Positions 45,430 through 57,054 of a stretch of DNA of 64,000 bases are shown here, piece after piece; position 1 is the stretch's first letter; each line of letters begins with the position of its first letter. The stretch comes from Humulus lupulus (taxonomy: Eukaryota; Streptophyta; Magnoliopsida; Rosales; Cannabaceae). The stretch lies in the NCBI RefSeq assembly GCF_963169125.1, contig NC_084798.1, positions 102,255,970 to 102,319,969 on the forward strand, read 5' to 3'. A program made the position numbers and the translations under genes. The notes beneath the pieces were generated by a model, which saw only the letters and a program-made list of their open reading frames with translations, ran no database searches and was not told the origin of the DNA.

Positions 45430-48112
45430 ATGCACAACCTGTTGGGAGGTGTGAGGTGGATCGAAGATGACATGCTAGCGCAGTTACTTGAAGATCAAGA
45501 ACAACCGTCACTACTAATCCCAAAAATTCCTTGGTCTCATAACCCTTCAAATAGATCTTTGACCAGCTTAGCCAACGTGGGTCGCATAAAATCTATTGCT
45601 CAAAAGAAAAAAAAAACAACCACTCCTTCTGCCAAACCGCTCACTCCTCGGGTTGAAAATCCTTCGACCAGCCCTTAACCTGAAAATATTTCCTAGCCAG
45701 AAATCCAAACAAAAGCCCAACCTTGGGATGCCCTTTGACCAGAGGTCGAATGGTACGTAGTACCTCCTAGCAACATTACGACTAGGATGGTAGGGAATTA
45801 TGTCAAGAAGTACGGACTTCCTGGGAGAACCCTAATCAAGCCTACAATTGACCAACGGGCGAACCTGCCTGGGGTGCCTGGTCGAGATATCATATTGAGG
45901 CAGGGGCAACCTTGCCCATTCATCCATTTTTCCAGAGGGTGGCCAACTATTTCGAGGTCGCTCCCTTCCAAATCACCCAAACAGATATAGAGTGCTCTCT
46001 GCTCTCTATATCCTGTACAACCATAAGAAGTGGCCCGTTCCTATGCCACACTAGATCAATTATTTGTTTGATCTCAAGTCCAACCCCAATCACAACACAC
46101 GCGGGGTTCTTCCACTTTTACCACCAGGAATCTGCTCGCACTTTCCTGGGTGAGATCACCCATAAGTCCAACGTGGGAAAGTACTTCCAGGAGTACTTTT
46201 TAACACCGGACTTGGTCGCCAACAATCTGGCCTTCACTGAAGGAGGTAAATTATTTATTCACTAGTCACTTAATTTCCTTTAGCTTTTCTGCACATTCCT
46301 TAGAACTTTGATGTCATTCAGGTCTGTTGCGTTGACCAGCTCCTACTCCAGAAATGGAGATACGAGCAGCATCCATGGCCAGCATGACCGATGTAGAAAA
46401 AAGCGTCAAAGAGCTGGTCACAGAGAATAATCTATGGCTGGTTGACCTTTTGGCACCTCACTAGGATGTAAGGAAATCAACTGCGGGGAGTGCTATCGGT
46501 GGAGAAATTCCCGAGCAGCACCAAGATGTATCATAACCTCCAAGGAGGAGGACAATGGGAGTGACCATCAGGGAGCCCTCCAGCACCCCGCGAGCAACTG
46601 CTACCCCTGCTCCACCAGGATAGGGCAAGCGGAAGGTTTTCGAACAACCCGAGCCCATTCTTGTATCTTCAGATGAGAATAGTACTGACTTCTCACTCTT
46701 AGACAATTTTCCTATTCCCTGTCATTTATTTGATGGGGACGAAAATTTTAAATGCACGCCTAATTTAAATTCAGACTACTTTAAGGCAGTGAGTGAGTGT
46801 AGCAGTAATACAATAAATAATGTAGCGACCAGTAGTTGTAGCTCGGGTATTTTACTTGCAATTAACTTGATCTTATTTTCTTAATTTAGTAAGTATCCCC
46901 ATCAATATTGCCTGACCATTCTCTTCTATTTTGCAAGCATGTCAGCTGAAGATCTGTTCGACCTGTACAGCGAACCTGAACCCGTCGCTCCTTCGAGCAA
47001 GAAAAAAGGGAGCAGGCAACACCGTGGTGAAAGCAGCAGCAAACCTCTGACAAAAAAGACTCGAACCGTGGATCCTCCAATACCAGTTCCTTCCAAAGAA
47101 ACAACGTCTCCTCCAGCTCCCATCGACCAAACATCTCCCCTAGCCCCTGTCGACCAGACACGCCCTCCAGTACCTGTTAACCAACCTCCTCCTGCAGCTC
47201 TTGCTGACTAGACACCTCCTGATCAAACAGGAGAGGCTTTGATGAACATTGTGCTTAGTTCGGCCAAAGATAGGCTGACTAAGCTATTGAGGCACCGACA
47301 CAGCCAAGAGGCTATCATCGGTACCGACTCCATGGAGGTCGACCACATCATTAACCGTGCACTGAACGAAGTGCTCAGCGTAAGTTGCCATTTTTTGCTG
47401 AGATTTATTTGTTTATCTTGTCATTTTATTTCCGCTAACAATTTTATATATTTTTTCTGATCGCAGGGAGTTTTGACCATGAGCGCTACCTGGCGCCGCT
47501 CTGGAGCCCTGGCCGCTTAATATGAGAAGAGACTTGGGCAGTAGCTTAAAGCGTCCGAGGATAGACACGCTGAGGAGCTTAAGATGGCTGAGGCCAAACA
47601 AACTGAGGAGCTTAAGGCGGCTGAGGCGAAATACACCGAGCAGCTCGAAGCAGCCGAAGAAAAATGCTTAACTGCTCGAACAGAAGACCAAACTGGCCGA
47701 AGAGCTGAAACAGTTCCAAGCTGCCCTGACGAAAGCCATCAAATACAAGGAGAAGTACAAGGAGGCTTCTTTTCTTAACTTCAAGGAAGCCACTATGCTC
47801 CAAGATGATCTGGTCAACAGCAGGAAGGAGACTGAGGGGTTGGAGGAACGCATCAAAGAGCTCAAGGAGACCAATTCCAGTAACCTAGAGAGGTATAAGG
47901 GAGCCACTTTCAAATGCTTCTACATTTTCTGGAAGCATAACCGCGAGGCAGACTTCAGCTATCTCTCAGAGCGTATGAGGTAGTCTGAGCTAAACAGGTG
48001 TTTAGCTCTCCTTGAAGAGGAGGAGAGAGCGAAAGTTCCAGCTTTCCCTGAAATCTCCTTGGCTACGTGTATCGATGGTGTAGAAGAGGATATTGGGGCC
48101 TCCGTCGACTAG
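45430..48112 (+). pseudogene. Antisense spliced gene of Tat element C (Transposase_28-like protein)
   Basis: Exons: 45430-46245, 46322-46846, 46938-47379 and 47467-48112, with introns of 76, 91 and 87 bp at the same places as in A and B. Joins 1 and 3 keep the frame. Join 2 is off by one base here. The N-terminal part reads WIEDDMLAQLLED, then the conserved block is broken by frameshifts near 45890-46080. The FPIPCHLFDGDENF segment, proline-rich repeats of SPPAPIDQT type, SMEVDHIINRALNEVLS and a coiled coil ending FYIFWKHNREADFSYLSE follow. A TGA just after intron 1 is shared with A. Stops also occur near 45675, 45695, 47208, 47518 and 47980. Function unknown. Confidence 0.78.
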
Positions 48113-48769
48113 TAAACTCCTTAAGATCCTCCTACTTCATAATTTGTTTTTTGTTTTTTATTTAACTTTGTAATTTGGGACACACAAACCTTGGTTCGTA
48201 ATGTCAAGACAATATATTTTTTGCTGCACGGGCAGCCTTTCCTTTTAACCAACAATTACATCCGAGAAGTAACTGCTCATGGTGTAAAGGATTTCTCTTT
48301 TGATATTATAATATTTTCATTTTATTATAACATCTATTTGCATGACCGAACATAGCATAGCATGCTTTCAATTATTTTACTTGTGTGTTTACATATACTT
48401 ATTGATATGCTTTGCTTACTAGATACCTTATATGCCCCCCAAGTGATTGAGGAGCTTTAGGTCCTCGGTCACTTGCCTTGACCAAGACCTGCTCGAACAT
48501 GACTTCTCATAATAAAGATAAAAAATGAGAATATAGCAAAACAACACACGTAATGAGAAAATACTTGTAATAAATACAATAATTGGCAAGATTGACTGGC
48601 TGCGCACAGCCCCTTTTATTTCTTGTAATAAATGGACAATCGTGTCTATACGAGTGATCAAAGATTTGATCTTACACTTTGAAGCGATCAGTCACATGAT
48701 TGACTAACCCTTGTTCATAAACTTGTAAAAAGTCAAATTAATACAAGACAATTCTTTAAGAAGATTTTT
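48113..48769. other. Conserved non-coding spacer between pol and antisense gene, copy C
   Basis: Inverted counterpart of the spacers in A and B. The PPT-like tract is at 48432-48443; the minus strand reads ACTTGGGGGGCA. I see no gene. Confidence 0.73.
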
Positions 48770-51700
48770 TTATTGATAGTACATGCGCAGGTGTTCTCCA
48801 TTCCAATAGTGAGGAATGAGATCTCCATTTAAGCGAGAAAGTTTATAAGTGCCTGGATGGAGGACTTGATCATGTGTATTAAGAAGAACTCTTCTAATTA
48901 CCAGATCTCCCACATTAAACTTTCTTTCACATACTTTAGAGTTGAAATACCGAGCAACCTTTAGCTGGTAAGCTGCTACTCAGAGTTGGGCTTGCTCGCG
49001 CCTTTCATCAACCAAATCCAAAGATTCCATCAATAATTGACTATTAGCGTCTTGATCGTATGCCATCCTTCGATGTGATGGCGACTCTAATTCAAAAGAC
49101 AACATAGCTTCAAACCCATAGGCCAAGGAAAATGGAGTATGGCCTGTTGCTGTTCGATGGGATGTTCTATTCGACCAGAGGAGTTTAAGCAACTGTTCTG
49201 GCCATGCCCTATTGCTTCTTCAAGCCTTTTCTTCAGAGTATCCTTTTAGTGTTTTGTTGACAGCCTCAACTAATTCGTTTGCCTGTGGATGAGCTACTGA
49301 GGAAAAGCTTTTGATAATCCTATGCCTCTCACAAAAATCTGTGAACAGATCACTATCAAACTGCGTGCCGTTGTCTAAGATAATTTTTCTTGGCAATCCG
49401 TAGTGACACACTATGTTCTTGACCACAAAACCCAGCACTTTCTTGGTCGTTATGGTTGCCAATGGCTCAGCTTCGGCCCACTTCATGAATTAATCAACAA
49501 CCACCACGACATATTTGACGTTGCCTTTTCCTATGGGTAAAGACCCAATCAAATCTATTCCCCACGCTGCGAATGACCATGGGCTTTGCATTTGCTCTAA
49601 CACATTGGGGGCTGCTCGTGGTATCTTGGATAATCGCTAACACCTTGTCGCATTTTCAAACAAAGTCCAACGACTCTTCATTCATTTTTGGCTAGAAGTA
49701 CCCTTGCCTTATGATCTTTTGTAATAAACTCTACCCCCCAGCATGATCCCCGCAAAAACCGTCATGGACTTCTCGCATTAATTCTTTGGCCTTTTCTTTT
49801 GAGACACACCTTAACAGTGGCATTTAGTACCCCCTTCTGTATAAAATTCCATCGACCAGTATAAACTGAGAAGATTGCCTCTGGAGAGCTCTTTCTTTGT
49901 TTCTATCTATCGGCAGCACTCCGTGCGTCAAGTACTCAATGAAGAGTGCCATCCACATGTCTACTGCCTGAATTACCAGAGAGGTTTATTCTACTTTGAT
50001 TTTTGGTTCGGACATCCATTCAACATGCACTATATTCCGGGTGTCAGCATCCTTTGCACTTGCTAATTTGGCAAAAGCATCAGTGTTTGAGTTCTGGTCA
50101 CGAGGTACTTGCTGGAAAGTATATTTTTCAAACTGCGCCAAAAAATCCTTTGCTTTGTTCAAGTAAGCAACCATCTTCAGACCCCATGCTTGATATTCTC
50201 CAGTAATTTGATTAACCACTAACTATGAGTCACTATAGATTTTAAGTGACTTTATGTTCATGTCCCTGGCTAATCTTTACCCTGTGAGCAGCGCTTCGTA
50301 CTCGGCTTCGTTATTGGACGCTATGAAGTCAAATCTGATTACGGAGTGGAATCGATTTCCTTCAAGTGTTACCAAATTAACACCAGCTACAGGGTGGTGC
50401 TCGTTAGAAGAGCTGTCAGTGAACAACTTCCAAGAGGGATTTTGGTTTTGAGGCTCAGGCTCTTCTATCTGTTCAATTTCTGGAAGCTCAGTAAGCTCTG
50501 CGACAAAGTCTGCTAGAGCTTGTCCCTTTACTGCTGCTCGTGGTGAGTAAGAAATATCAAACTACCCAAGTTCAACCACCCATTTCAATAATCGACCAGC
50601 GGCTTCTGGTTTCTGCAGAACTTGCCGTAGGGGCTTGTCAGTTAGTACTGTGATGGGGCGAGCTTGGAAGTATGGTCGCAGCTTACGGGAGGCTAAGATC
50701 AAGTAGTAGGCTAATTTTTCAATGGGTTGATACTGCAGTTCTACTCCTATTAGCGTTTTTCTTATATACTATACAACTTTTTGCACATTTTCCTCCTCTC
50801 TTACCAATACAACACTAGCAGCATATTCTGTGACTGCCAAATAGATGAACAAAGTTTCTTTTTCAATCGGCTTAGATAGAATCGGTGGCTGTGACATATG
50901 AGACTTTAGAGCTTGGAAAGCCTGCTCGCACTCCTTCGTCCACTCGAATTTTTTATTGCCCCTAAGTAGATTAAAAAATGGGAAGCACTTGTCTGTGGAT
51001 TTAGAGATAAATCTACTTAAAGCGACAATCCTCGTGGTTAAACTTTGAACATCTTTTATCTTTGTTGGCTATTTCATATCGACTAGGGCCTTGATCTTTT
51101 CAGGATTAGCTTCAATAACTCATGAGTTCACTATAAATCCCAAAAATTTCCCTGATCCAACCCCGAAGGAACACTTAAGGGGATTTAGCTTCATCTGATA
51201 TTTGTTCAAGATGATGAAGCACTCTTGCAGATCCTCAATGTGTTCTTCTTCCTTCTTCGACTTAACCAGCATGTCATCAACATATACTTTAATGTTTATA
51301 TCTATCATCTCTTTTAACATGTGATTGACTAATCACTAGTAAGTCGCACCAGCATTTTTCAAACCGAAGTGCATTACGGTATAGCAGTAAAGCCCTGTAT
51401 CAGTCTGAAAGCTCGTGTGATCCTCATCAGGAGGTGCATACTGATTTGATTGTACCCAGAGTATGCATCCATAAATGATAGGATCTCGTGCCCTGAGGTG
51501 GCATCGACCAGCTGGTCGATCCTTTGGAGTGGGAAACAATCTTTAGGGCAGGCTTTATTAAGGTCTGTAAAATCCACACATTTTATCCATTGGCCATTCG
51601 GCTTGGGAACTAGTACAGGATTAGAGACCCACGATGGATAAAATACTACCCTGATGAATCCATTCTCCTTTAGCTTCTCGACTTCTTCCTTTAAAGCTTT

Positions 51701-51789
51701 CGATCTATCTTTGTCGAGCAACCTTCTTTTCTGTTGTACTGGTGGAAAACTTTTATCAATGTTCAAGACATAGTTGATAATTGTTGGGT
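48770..51789 (-). pseudogene. pol of Tat element C with protease and start of reverse transcriptase deleted
   Basis: Reading from 51789 leftward: NYVLNIDKSFPPVQQKRRLL, FYPSWVSNPVLVPKPNG, FMDAYSGYNQI, then after a shift YVDDMLVKSKK and KLNPLKCSFGVGSGKFLGF. Ty3-type RNase H, the archaeal-like RNase H (decayed, about 50100-50440) and integrase to 48770 follow. Integrase keeps LDNGTQFDS and VEAVNKTLK. Stops and shifts are frequent. At about 51789 the protease reading VLVD runs directly into the region before reverse transcriptase. About 690 bp present in B (14983-15677) are missing, including the catalytic TGSS. Confidence 0.87.
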
Positions 51790-54196
51790 CAACTAACACC
51801 CTTTTAACCATCATGTTGGCTATCTGGACGTCCCTGACCAAAGGGTCCGAATGAGGGAATCGAACATGTTGAGTGTCAAGCTCAGAGAAAGTTATCAGTT
51901 CTTCCTCTGTTCAAGCTTTCTAGGGAGTTCGCTCCTCCACATTCAACATTTCAATGTCCTGGTCGTGGCGTAAGGTCTAAGCGTATCGCTCCCTTGCCTT
52001 CCCACTATCTCCTACAAGGTGTGGCTCACCACAGATGGTTATCAATGTTCCTTCCACAGGAGCTGGCTATAAAGGTGACGAGTGTTGGCGTACAGGCGCC
52101 TACTCGTTGCCTCCTTGAGCCTCTCGTTGAGAACATCCAGGGGCTCGTACGTATCTCCTCAGGTGTCCTTGTTTGATAAGGAACTCAATCTCATCTTTCA
52201 GCTGGTTACACTCATTAGTGTCATGACCATGGTCATTGTGGAAACGAAAAAAATTCGTTGTATCTTGCCTAGAGATATCGTTCCTTATAGGCGCTGGTCG
52301 CTTGTAAGGGACATTGAAGCTGGTCACTTGGTACACCTCCGCTCTGCTTTCGACAAGGGCCATTTAGTTGGTGAACCTTGGCTCATACCTATTGCTTTTA
52401 GGGCGCTTATTCTCGAACGTTGATGGGTCATTATTCACCCTCTTTCCACCATTTTTACCGTTCTCGTTGACTTTGCCGTTGACATTGGGTTTATCCGACC
52501 CGTTGGCGACTTTAGTGGTATCTTCCTTTGGTCCCTTCTCTTCCGCAGGTGACTTCCCTTCATTGGAAATCGCCTCCTGGAATTTTTGTATCAGTCTGCT
52601 CGATCAAGGAATTCCTGGGTACTCTTCACCCCATTCTTCCTTAAAGTGTTCGAGAGGGGAGTAAGGGCCATCATTTTCCCCTCATCGCCAACTGTCTTAG
52701 CTTCAGCTGCTGCTTAAATAAAATGTTGGACATACTCCTTTAAGGACTCTCCCTCCTTCTGGTGTATCTTGACCAGCTGATTGGCTTTAGTCAGGTGAAC
52801 ACAACCAGCAGAGAATTGCCCGTAGAACTCTTTCACGAACATTTCCCAATACACTATGCTAGTAGGAGGGAATTTAAAAAACCATTCCTAAGCGGTGTCA
52901 GATAGGGTGGCTAAAAAGATTCTTCAGCGAGCATCATCTGATACCTTTTGGATGTCCATCTGTTTCTCGAAATTATGCACGTGAGATATTAGGTCCCCAT
53001 ATCCATCGAAATTGGGCAGTACTGGCATCTTGAATTTGCTGGGGGTTTCTCCCACGACTATTCTTTGTATGAATGGAGTGCCTCTTCTCTGATCATACTC
53101 GATGTGGGATGTCTGGCTCCCCACCAACTGTTGGATGGCCTGGTTTAGTGCATCGATCTGAGCCTATGCCGGAGGAGCGTACTCATCGTGCCTTTCGCAT
53201 CTGTCGTTGAGCACATCTCTCAAGTCATCATCTTTACGCCTTTGCTCGCTAGCACCCAACCAATAAAAAATGTTAGCTTGCCTAGGCTACCCCAAGCATT
53301 TTGGCTCATAGGCCTATCTTCTCTTGGTGCGGGGTTCCTTTCTCCACCTCTTTCCCCTTACCCTCGACCAACATTCCCTCTGCCGGAATCATCTTCATTG
53401 TAATCGTGGTTGTCTTTGAAACGTGACTGGCTATGACGCGACCGGCTGGTCACACTATTCCCTCCTCTAGCTGGCATTTCCTGAGCGTCAGGGGGAGGTC
53501 TACGTTGGTCAGTGGGTCCCCAGACATTATTATGTCATGGGGGTCCCCTGACTGCAGAGCCTAACTCAGCATGCCTTCTGTTAGCAGAAGTATGTCGCGC
53601 CCTGCTCGGTGGATTGGGCTCCTCAGCTGTTGGGCGTCTAGGGCTTCGGGGAGGCTGCTTGGCCCTATTCTGCCTTTGACGCTGGGGATTATCTCAACCA
53701 GCACGAGAAGGTGGTTGTTGCTCGGGATCTTGAAATTAGATATCGTGTTGAGCAGCAGGTGGTTGCTCCGACCTTTGAGAGCTTGCTGGCTGAAGCGGAG
53801 GACTTGGGTTTGGGGCCTGTTATAGTGGTGCACTTGGTGGCTGATCTGGTTGAGAAGTTGGCGTAGGTCATCCTCATGTCAACTAGATGGCTGCCTCCAG
53901 GGAAGTGGTGGCATCTCTTTGTCGGAGGTCCATGTCAACCTCTTGTCATTCAACTCTTGACGTTTACGGTCAATCTCCCTTTGTTGCAACGCCATCGTCT
54001 CAGCCACATTCTCCTGATTGGCCCTCAGATTGGAAAAATCCTCCTACAACACATTTAGTGTTGTCCTCAAGGTCTTAGAATCCATTTCCTACTCTTCAAA
54101 ATCCAACTGTGGTTCATCTTCAGCCGCATTTGGTGGAGGAGGCTGGGTGGATGCAGCTCCAGAAGTTTGTCCTGTCTTCTTGGATGTTTTAGCCAT
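51790..54196 (-). pseudogene. gag of Tat element C
   Basis: The start at 54196 (MAKTSKKTGQ) matches that of B. A proline-rich N-terminal part, a charged helix and a glutamine-rich region follow through several shifts. FKMPVLPNFDGYGDLISHVHNFEKQMDIQKVSDDAR (53110 to 53010, cited by position) starts the Gag core. Near 52250 the zinc motif has FFRFHNDHGHDTNEC in place of FCRYHNDYGHDTNEC, so its first cysteine is lost. The last part (IANMMVKRVLVD) is the beginning of protease, cut by the deletion. Confidence 0.85.
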
Positions 54197-54224
54197 TTGA
54201 TTTTCTTGACAGTCTAGAATTCAT

Positions 54225-54242
54225 CTCTCAACGAAAGCACCA
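54225..54242 (-). other. Primer-binding site of element C
   Basis: The minus strand reads TGGTGCTTTCGTTGAGAG, three bases after the LTR end, equivalent to the site in B. Confidence 0.82.
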
Positions 54243-54245
54243 AAA

Positions 54246-54694
54246 TGTTGACCCTCAAATTGGTCAACGACACGGAATCAGATAAACGATATGAAATGAG
54301 ATGAAAACAAGAAGAAATTCAAATGGAAAAGTAAATGACATAAACGATTTATAGTGGTTCGGCCCCAATTGGATGGTAATGACCTACATCCACTTAGTGT
54401 TTTATTGATGTAGAATCCCAATACTGTGATCAATGAACTAGGGTTCATGAGTTTCACAAGTCTTGGGAGAATTACAACTTTGGTGAATAATCGCACTATA
54501 ATTCTCTTTCAAGATTCAAAAGATCAAAAGTCCTCTCCCTTAAGCCCTTTGATTCTCATTTATAGGCTCCAGGAAGTTACACAGGCCAATGGGCCTTAAT
54601 TACAATTAAGACTTAAGTATCTAGGTAATAAAATAAATTACAATTAATTCATAATTATAGATTTGCATAAATAAAGGAAATAAATGAAAGTATG
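54246..54694 (-). repeat. 5' LTR of element C, truncated by element D
   Basis: Matches 43973-44420 closely, then breaks after GAAAGTATG at 54694 where D's TGTAACG begins. The remaining 150 or so bases of the LTR should lie beyond D, outside the window. Confidence 0.93.
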
Positions 54695-57039
54695 TGTAAC
54701 GACCCAAATTACTAATAAGGCTTAAGGGCCTAGATTAGTGTGTCGGGAGGGCATAACTGGCTTATTATTTATTCAATGATTAAAGCATGTTATATGATTA
54801 TTTGAATATCTGTGATGCATGACTATGTGTATTAGTATGCATGTAGGACATGATTAGGTTAGAAAGGCATAATTGTGATTCTGGCCGGTTGAGGGTATAA
54901 CTATATATATATATGTGATAAATTGTCGAGACCACATTATTATGTGGATATATTTGTAATCTGTGACTCGAGACGATCCTAGTGAGCGGTTTAGCGAAAA
55001 AGTCACAGTGGAGATTTATACTCGACTCGGGGCGAGCCTGGGGCTATTTCTGGGAATTTAGAGAATATATTGGGTTCAATTTTGACATTGAGGAATATAA
55101 TTGGTGATTAGTTAGGTGTTGGGAAGTAAGCAGTAGATATATTAGACACTCGAGCAATTAGAGGGAATTGGGTGAAATGACCAAAATGCCCCTAGGTGGA
55201 TTCATAGGCTTAGAAATAATGGGAGGGAAAATTGGTCATTTGGCATATAAGGGATAAGAGTTACATTGCTTTATGCCTTAGTGGAAATTCTAGAGTCTGA
55301 AGGAAGTTAAAAGAAAAGAAGAAGAAAAAGAAAGAAGGAAAATAGAGGCCATATCTTCACCCATTTGGTTTAGGTTTCTACCTCAATTCCAAAAGAATTT
55401 GATGTTGAAACTCAAGGAGATTCCGGGCAGGAGCTTGGGGCTAGGGTCTTTGGTCTGGCTTGAGGAATTAGCAAGAGCAATCCATCCATTTGAGGTAAGA
55501 TTTTGAGGTTAATATTCAGTTTCTGGTAATGGTGTTGAGCTGGTTTTTCTAAGCAAAGTTCTGTGGGAATCCTAGGGAGTTGAGGCTGATGATTTGAGGA
55601 GGAGAAGGCTAAGCAAGAGTGGGAGACAATCTTGGCTAAGCTCATCCAGCAAAGGTAAGGAATTCTAGTACAAGTTCTGTGGTTTCAGCTGTTGTTCTTA
55701 TTGAGTTTCTGAGCTTTAGGTTCAACTATGGTGAATACTTTGATTTGGAGTGCATATGATTGAGTTATGTGTGGTTGGGATGTTTGGGAGGAGTGGAGGA
55801 TGTTGATAGGCTTTTTTTTTATGTTTGGTTGAAGTTTGGAAGAGTTTTGGTAATGTTTGGCTTGGGGAAAATAGGAGGAAAATGCAGGGTTTGCTGTGCT
55901 GTGACTAGTCATTGGGCGCTGTAGCGCTAGGCTATGTGTTCTGGGGCAGTTTAGGATTTGTTTGTAGCACTGTAACACTCTCCTTAGAGCGCTGTAGCGC
56001 TAGCCTATTTCCAAAAAGGGGTTTTTGGGTTATTTTCAAGGGTTTTCGCCCAGGGGTTCGGGGTTCGATTCCAGCACCCCGTTTGGTGGAATTAGGGCTT
56101 CCCGAGGGCTCGGGATTGGTCCCGAGGCTATGATTTTGATCTATGGTTGTGACTAGGTGTACGCTAGGGCTCAAGAGGGATCGTGCTTGAGGATCAATTG
56201 AACAAAGCTAGCGAACTAAAGGTAAGAAAACTGCACACGGTTTTGTGTTTGTGATGGGACTAAGAGCTCCCTATATCTGTATGATGTCATAGATAGTATT
56301 ATTCCATGGGACATGTGATAGATGGCCTAAGGGTGCCGTAATCAATACTTGCGCACAGGGCGCGACTCGGCCACTGGTAGCCAAGGACAGCTTAATATTT
56401 ATTGAGCTCGGTTTAAACGGGCCGGAGTCAGTAGGATAAATATAGGGTGCGGCCTAAGGGCATTAACCCTAGTTATCATATGTGGATTGATTATTGATAT
56501 GAAATGATATACTTGGTATGTTGAATACTTGATTAGCATGAATGCTTAAACTGTTGAGTACATGCTTATGCGGTATGAGTTATATGATTGTTTGTTGTAT
56601 GATTGTGCTCTGTTATTGTTTTTTCTTGTTGGGCCTTGGCTCACGGGTGCTACATGGTGCAGGTAAAGGCAAAGGCAAGTTGGGCCAACCTTGAGGTGGA
56701 GAGCTGCGGGGCTGAATGTACATAGTCAGTTGTTCGGCCACCACGGCTGAGGAGTGGAACAGGACGAGAAATGCTTAACTGTATGTTTTGCCTTAGAGTG
56801 GATAATCACTGTATTTAAATCTTGAATCTTTTGTAAACAGTCTTTAACTTATTACTTTTGGGATCCCATGTAGAAAGAAAAGGTTAATTTATAAGAAATG
56901 CAGCTTTTGTGACCAAAATCTTTTAATCATAGTTCAACTATAGTTCCAGTGACATGTTTTGAACTAAATGACTTAATTAGCAAGTTTTGCACCTTTATAA
57001 ACACACGACGTAACGGTCTTAGCTATCCAGGGTGTTACA
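54695..57039 (+). repeat. 5' LTR of element D, 2.35 kb
   Basis: Starts TGTAACGACCC, ends GGTGTTACA. Two copies of GCGCTGTAGCGCTAG occur at 55916-55930 and 55989-56003. GGTTCGATTCC at 56062-56072 and the hairpin-like CCCGAGGGCTCGGG at 56101-56114 lie downstream. Solo LTR I is a relative of this LTR. I see no credible gene in it. Confidence 0.92.
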
Positions 57040-57042
57040 ACT

Positions 57043-57054
57043 TGGTATCAGAGC
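57043..57054 (+). other. Primer-binding site of element D
   Basis: TGGTATCAGAGC three bases after the LTR end; initiator methionine tRNA type. Confidence 0.93.

Larger units (their letters stand above)
43973..54694 (-). mobile_element. Tat-type Ty3/Gypsy element C, 5' LTR cut by element D
   Basis: Reading right to left: truncated 5' LTR (54694-54246), PBS, gag, a deletion across protease, reverse transcriptase, two RNase H domains, integrase, conserved spacer, antisense gene (on the plus strand), PPT and 600-bp 3' LTR (44572-43973). It is the same family group as A and B. Left flank is the Copia F repeat. The right flank lies past D, outside the window, so no TSD can be read. Confidence 0.9.

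Noticed and set aside
45798..47161. Minus-strand frames opposite the antisense gene of C
   Set aside because: Shadows of the plus-strand exons, with no shared motif.
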